A stretch of 18,239 nucleotides of DNA from Chloroflexi bacterium UBA4730 (GTDB lineage Bacteria; Chloroflexota; Limnocylindria; P2-11E), in assembly GCA_002404155.1 (NCBI GenBank), contig DHJC01000025.1:41620-59858 (forward strand), read 5' to 3'. The first letter of the stretch is position 1. Each line of letters opens with the position of its first letter. Below, piece by piece: positions 16,268 to 18,239 of the stretch. The notes under the pieces were generated by a model. It was not told where the DNA came from. It was given only the letters and a program-made list of their open reading frames with translations, and made no database searches. The translations under genes and the position numbers were made by a program.

Positions 16268-16542
16268 GCAAGAAGCGGAGACCCGCAAAGCGCGACCGCG
16301 CGGTCGCGGAATATCGAGCGCGCGAGACGCGCCTCAAGCGGTACCGGACCGTCGTCGGATTCCTTGGGCTCATCCCATTCATCGGGTCGCTCGCGTGCGA
16401 CGGCGGGCTGGTGGTCTTCTGCGTCCCGTGGTCGTGGTACATGGCGATCTGGGCCGCGGTCTTCGGGGCGTTCATCGGCCTTAGCATTCGGCTCGTTCGT
16501 GAACGCCGCCGGTTCGAAGCACAGCAGTCGCGCGCAAGCTGA
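16264..16542 (+). CDS. Small basic membrane protein with two predicted helices
   Basis: This 92-residue protein is not recognised. A strongly basic N-terminus (KKRRPAKRDR) precedes two hydrophobic stretches, roughly residues 29-54 (VVGFLGLIPFIGSLACDGG onward) and 56-77 (WSWYMAIWAAVFGAFIGLSI). A basic tail RLVRERRRFEAQQ follows. The positive charge on both ends suggests a hairpin in the inner membrane with both termini in the cytoplasm. Two Cys residues lie in or near the first helix. It starts at an ATGA overlap with the preceding gene, and its last 44 bases overlap the proposed TsaE start. The coupled position supports its being real, but function is unknown. Confidence 0.72.
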   Translation: MSKKRRPAKRDRAVAEYRARETRLKRYRTVVGFLGLIPFIGSLACDGGLVVFCVPWSWYMAIWAAVFGAFIGLSIRLVRERRRFEAQQSRAS

Positions 16543-17029
16543 TCCCAGCGCGATCGACATCGTCAGCCATTCGTCGCTGCACACCGAACGGCTCGGTGAG
16601 CGCATCGCGGCGCATGCCGAGCCCGGCGACGTCATTGCGTTGTGGGGGGAGCTCGGCACCGGCAAGACGGTGTTCGCCCGAGGGATCGCGATCGGCCTCG
16701 GCATCGACGAGGACACCGTCACGAGCCCGACGTTCGTCATCCTCCACGAGCACTTCGGCGGACGGCTGCCGCTGTACCACGTCGATCTCTACCGGCTCGA
16801 GCAGAGTCAGCTCGGCTCGACCGGATGGGAGGAGGCGCTCGATTCCGGCGGAGTCACCGTGATCGAATGGCCCGATCGCGCGGGCGACGAGCTCCCGCCC
16901 GACCGCGTCGACGTACGCCTCGAGCACGTCGCCGAAACGAAGCGCCGCGTGACGGTCGACCCGACGGGCCCTCGGTCGCGCCGGCTGGTCGAGGCGTTGC
17001 GCGAGGACTCGTTCAAGGACCGGCCGTGA
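16499..17029 (+). CDS. tsaE: tRNA N6-threonylcarbamoyladenosine biosynthesis ATPase TsaE
   Basis: TsaE is the P-loop ATPase that works with TsaB and TsaD to make t6A37 in ANN-decoding tRNAs. The Walker A motif GELGTGKT (50-57) is followed by VTSPTFVILHEH, YHVDLYRL and VTVIEWPDRAGDELPPD, all family signatures. From the GTG at 16499 the protein has 176 residues, with about 20 extra at the N-terminus compared with E. coli (153). That GTG is the only usual start codon in frame between the upstream alternatives and the conserved region, and it produces a 44-base overlap with the membrane-protein gene. The exact start is therefore uncertain. The stop overlaps the TsaB GTG as GTGA. The order tsaE-tsaB-rimI is the common bacterial arrangement. 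Confidence 0.93.
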   Translation: MNAAGSKHSSRAQADPSAIDIVSHSSLHTERLGERIAAHAEPGDVIALWGELGTGKTVFARGIAIGLGIDEDTVTSPTFVILHEHFGGRLPLYHVDLYRLEQSQLGSTGWEEALDSGGVTVIEWPDRAGDELPPDRVDVRLEHVAETKRRVTVDPTGPRSRRLVEALREDSFKDRP

Positions 17030-17769
17030 GTGCGCTCCTTGCCCTCGACACGTCGACCGAGTGGGCGTCAGTCGCCATTTTCGACGGCACCGCTGTGCTT
17101 GCCGAAGAGACCTGGCACGCGCAACGGCGGCACGCTGAGGATCTGTTCCCCACGATCGAGCGACTCATCGCCCTCAGCCGTGCGCCGTTCAAGGCGGTCG
17201 ACAAGGTCGCGGTCGCGACCGGGCCCGGCTCGTTCACCGGATTGCGCGTCGCGATCGCGGCCGCGCAGGGGATCGCGCGGGGCAGCGGCGCTGCACTGGT
17301 CGGCGTGTCGACGCTCGACGTCCTGGCGTATCCGCACGCGTCATCGAAGCTCCGCACCTGCCCACTGCTCCCCGCGGGACGCGGCGAGTTCTACGCGGCG
17401 CTCTATCAGGAGCGCAACCGCAAGTGGGCCCGCCGTTCGCCGTTCATCGTCGGCCCGCTCGTGGATGTGTGCCGGCAGATCGGCACGCACACCCTGTTCG
17501 TCGGTGAGATCGACCAGGAAGCCGAGTCCACGCTGCGCGATCTGCTCGGACCGCTCGCGCTCTTCGCGCCGCCCGCGTCCCGGATGCGCCGGGCCGGGTA
17601 TCTCGCCGAGCTCGGCTGGAACGAGCTCGCCGAGCGCAGGCAAGCGCCGCTCGGCGCGCTCGAGCCGATCTACGTACGCCAGCCCGCGGTGGGCGGTAGC
17701 TTCGCCCAGCCCTTCGCCCCGCCGCCGGCCGACGACGCCGCTCTCGGTCTCCCGAAGCGTTCGGCGTAA
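17026..17769 (+). CDS. tsaB: tRNA N6-threonylcarbamoyladenosine biosynthesis protein TsaB
   Basis: This is TsaB (YeaZ), an ASKHA-fold paralogue of TsaD that scaffolds the TsaD-TsaB-TsaE complex for tRNA t6A37 formation. The 247 residues start LLALDTSTEWASVAIFDG and include RHAEDLFPTIERL and VATGPGSFTGLRVAIAAAQG, the strongest family marker. The usual aspartate-rich loop (DARxxEVY) is here LPAGRGEFYAALY, a variation outside any catalytic requirement, since TsaB is not the catalytic subunit. The last 30 or so residues are a proline-rich tail. The GTG at 17026 overlaps the TsaE stop. TsaD is expected downstream beyond the window. Confidence 0.93.
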   Translation: MSALLALDTSTEWASVAIFDGTAVLAEETWHAQRRHAEDLFPTIERLIALSRAPFKAVDKVAVATGPGSFTGLRVAIAAAQGIARGSGAALVGVSTLDVLAYPHASSKLRTCPLLPAGRGEFYAALYQERNRKWARRSPFIVGPLVDVCRQIGTHTLFVGEIDQEAESTLRDLLGPLALFAPPASRMRRAGYLAELGWNELAERRQAPLGALEPIYVRQPAVGGSFAQPFAPPPADDAALGLPKRSA

Positions 17770-17805
17770 GACGGCCGTGGGTCCCCTCGTTCCGCCTAGG
17801 CCGTC
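17770..17805 (+). other. Inverted repeat after tsaB
   Basis: GACGGCC at 17770-17776 is perfectly complementary to GGCCGTC at 17799-17805, seven pairs around a 22-base loop. It begins directly after the tsaB stop codon. There is no T-run, so it is not a typical intrinsic terminator. It could be an RNA stem, a protein site or chance in GC-rich DNA. Confidence 0.35.
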
Positions 17806-17810
17806 GTGCT

Positions 17811-17832
17811 GCGCCGGGCTCCGCCCGGACGC
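17811..17832 (+). other. Strong short-loop hairpin in the tsaB-rimI gap
   Basis: GCGCCGGGC (17811-17819) pairs with GCCCGG plus CGC (17823-17832, one bulged A at 17829) around a TCC loop, giving nine GC pairs. It is stable, but AGTAGAAC follows instead of a T-run. It may attenuate read-through or stabilise the 3' end of the upstream message. It lies just before a -10-like sequence. Confidence 0.45.
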
Positions 17833-17834
17833 AG

Positions 17835-17847
17835 TAGAACGGTAGTC
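17835..17847 (+). promoter_or_regulatory. Candidate -10 element for leaderless transcription of rimI
   Basis: TAGAAC at 17835-17840 shares four of six bases with TATAAT and ends seven bases before the ATG at 17848. No Shine-Dalgarno sequence precedes that ATG. The region upstream is occupied by the hairpin at 17811-17832, with no -35 box seen. Confidence 0.3.
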
Positions 17848-18239
17848 ATGGTCTCGGTCGCCCCGGTCCTCATCGACGACATGACCCTCGAGGACATCGA
17901 CGCCGTGCAGGAGGTCGAGCGCAGCTCGTTCCCGGTGCCCTGGCCGGCCAACGCGTTCCGTCACGAGCTCACCCAGAACCGCAACGCCCGGTACGTCGTC
18001 GCGCGCAGCGGCGATCACATCGTCGGCTACGCCGGCCTCTGGCTCATGGTCGACGAGGCGCACATCACGACGTTCGCCGTGCACCCCGACCATCGCCGCC
18101 AGCGCATCGGCGAGCGGCTGCTCCAGCGGCTCTTCGAGATCGCGGCCGTCATGAACGCGGAATGGCTGACCCTCGAGGTCCGCGCGTCGAATCTTGCCGC
18201 GCAGAAGCTGTACGAGAAGTACGGCTTCCGCCGGGCGGG
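17848..18239 (+). CDS. rimI: Ribosomal protein S18 alanine N-acetyltransferase RimI, 3'-partial
   Basis: This is a GNAT-fold acetyltransferase of the RimI type, which acetylates the N-terminal alanine of ribosomal protein S18 (and in some bacteria other proteins). The 130 visible residues include EVERSSFPVPWPANAF (typical RimI N-terminus), HITTFAVHPDHRRQRIGERLL, the acetyl-CoA pyrophosphate-binding loop with QRIGER, and LEVRASNLAAQKLYEKYGF near the C-terminus. The window ends inside the next motif, so the stop is not seen. The position after tsaE-tsaB is conserved in many bacteria. The ATG at 17848 has no ribosome binding site and is preceded by a 78-base gap containing two hairpins. Confidence 0.93.
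   Translation, partial: MVSVAPVLIDDMTLEDIDAVQEVERSSFPVPWPANAFRHELTQNRNARYVVARSGDHIVGYAGLWLMVDEAHITTFAVHPDHRRQRIGERLLQRLFEIAAVMNAEWLTLEVRASNLAAQKLYEKYGFRRA

Noticed and set aside
14936..16288. Minus-strand open frame of about 450 codons opposite the unknown 340-residue gene
   Set aside because: Its translation is compositionally biased (Arg, His, Asp, Glu) with no motif. The plus-strand gene is tightly coupled to both neighbours, so the antisense frame is most likely a GC artefact.

Overview
The window is GC-rich, almost gap-free bacterial coding DNA with every supportable gene on the + strand. Third codon positions are overwhelmingly G or C, GTG and TTG starts are common, and most genes touch or overlap through ATGA, GTGA, TTGA, TAGTG or TGATG junctions. 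The gene families and the MutL-like protein resemble uncultured Chloroflexota or related GC-rich terrestrial lineages. That placement is an impression from protein motifs and cannot be settled here. I see no rRNA, tRNA, CRISPR array, insertion sequence, phage gene or riboswitch.

Positions 2-5068 carry a cobalamin-dependent mutase module. In order they are the C-terminal part of a methylmalonyl-CoA mutase (MCM) large subunit (cut by the window edge), a DinB-like protein, the separate B12-binding small subunit, a conserved-looking 125-residue protein of unknown function, an acyl-CoA dehydrogenase, the MeaB-type G-protein chaperone, and a metallo-beta-lactamase-fold lactonase-like hydrolase. Positions 5094-8613 encode a three-piece acyl-CoA (probably propionyl-CoA) carboxylase: carboxyltransferase, biotin carboxylase and biotin carrier. 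Positions 8610-11006 encode an exported or membrane-anchored Ntn-hydrolase of the penicillin/acyl-homoserine-lactone acylase family. Positions 11032-13055 encode a second, complete MCM large subunit and methylmalonyl-CoA epimerase. Together carboxylase, epimerase and mutase form the full propionyl-CoA to succinyl-CoA route. The dehydrogenase could feed it from branched-chain or odd-chain acyl-CoAs.

Positions 13057-17769 are one unbroken chain of overlapping genes: a class I glutamine-amidotransferase-like hydrolase, a MutL/GlmL-family ASKHA-type protein that seems to lack its N-terminal phosphate motif, an unrecognised protein with a possible barrel-sandwich N-terminus, a small two-helix membrane protein, then TsaE and TsaB of tRNA t6A synthesis. 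After a 78-base gap with two hairpins comes the start of RimI, cut by the window end.

The points most worth a second look are these. There is a recurring -10-like hexamer 7-8 bases before the start codon of each gene that follows a break in the chain (leaderless transcription). A MutL-like protein and a partner are present with no glutamate or ornithine mutase in view. Two MCM large subunits occur with only one small subunit. A lactonase-like and an acylase-like enzyme are both embedded in the propionyl-CoA cluster.
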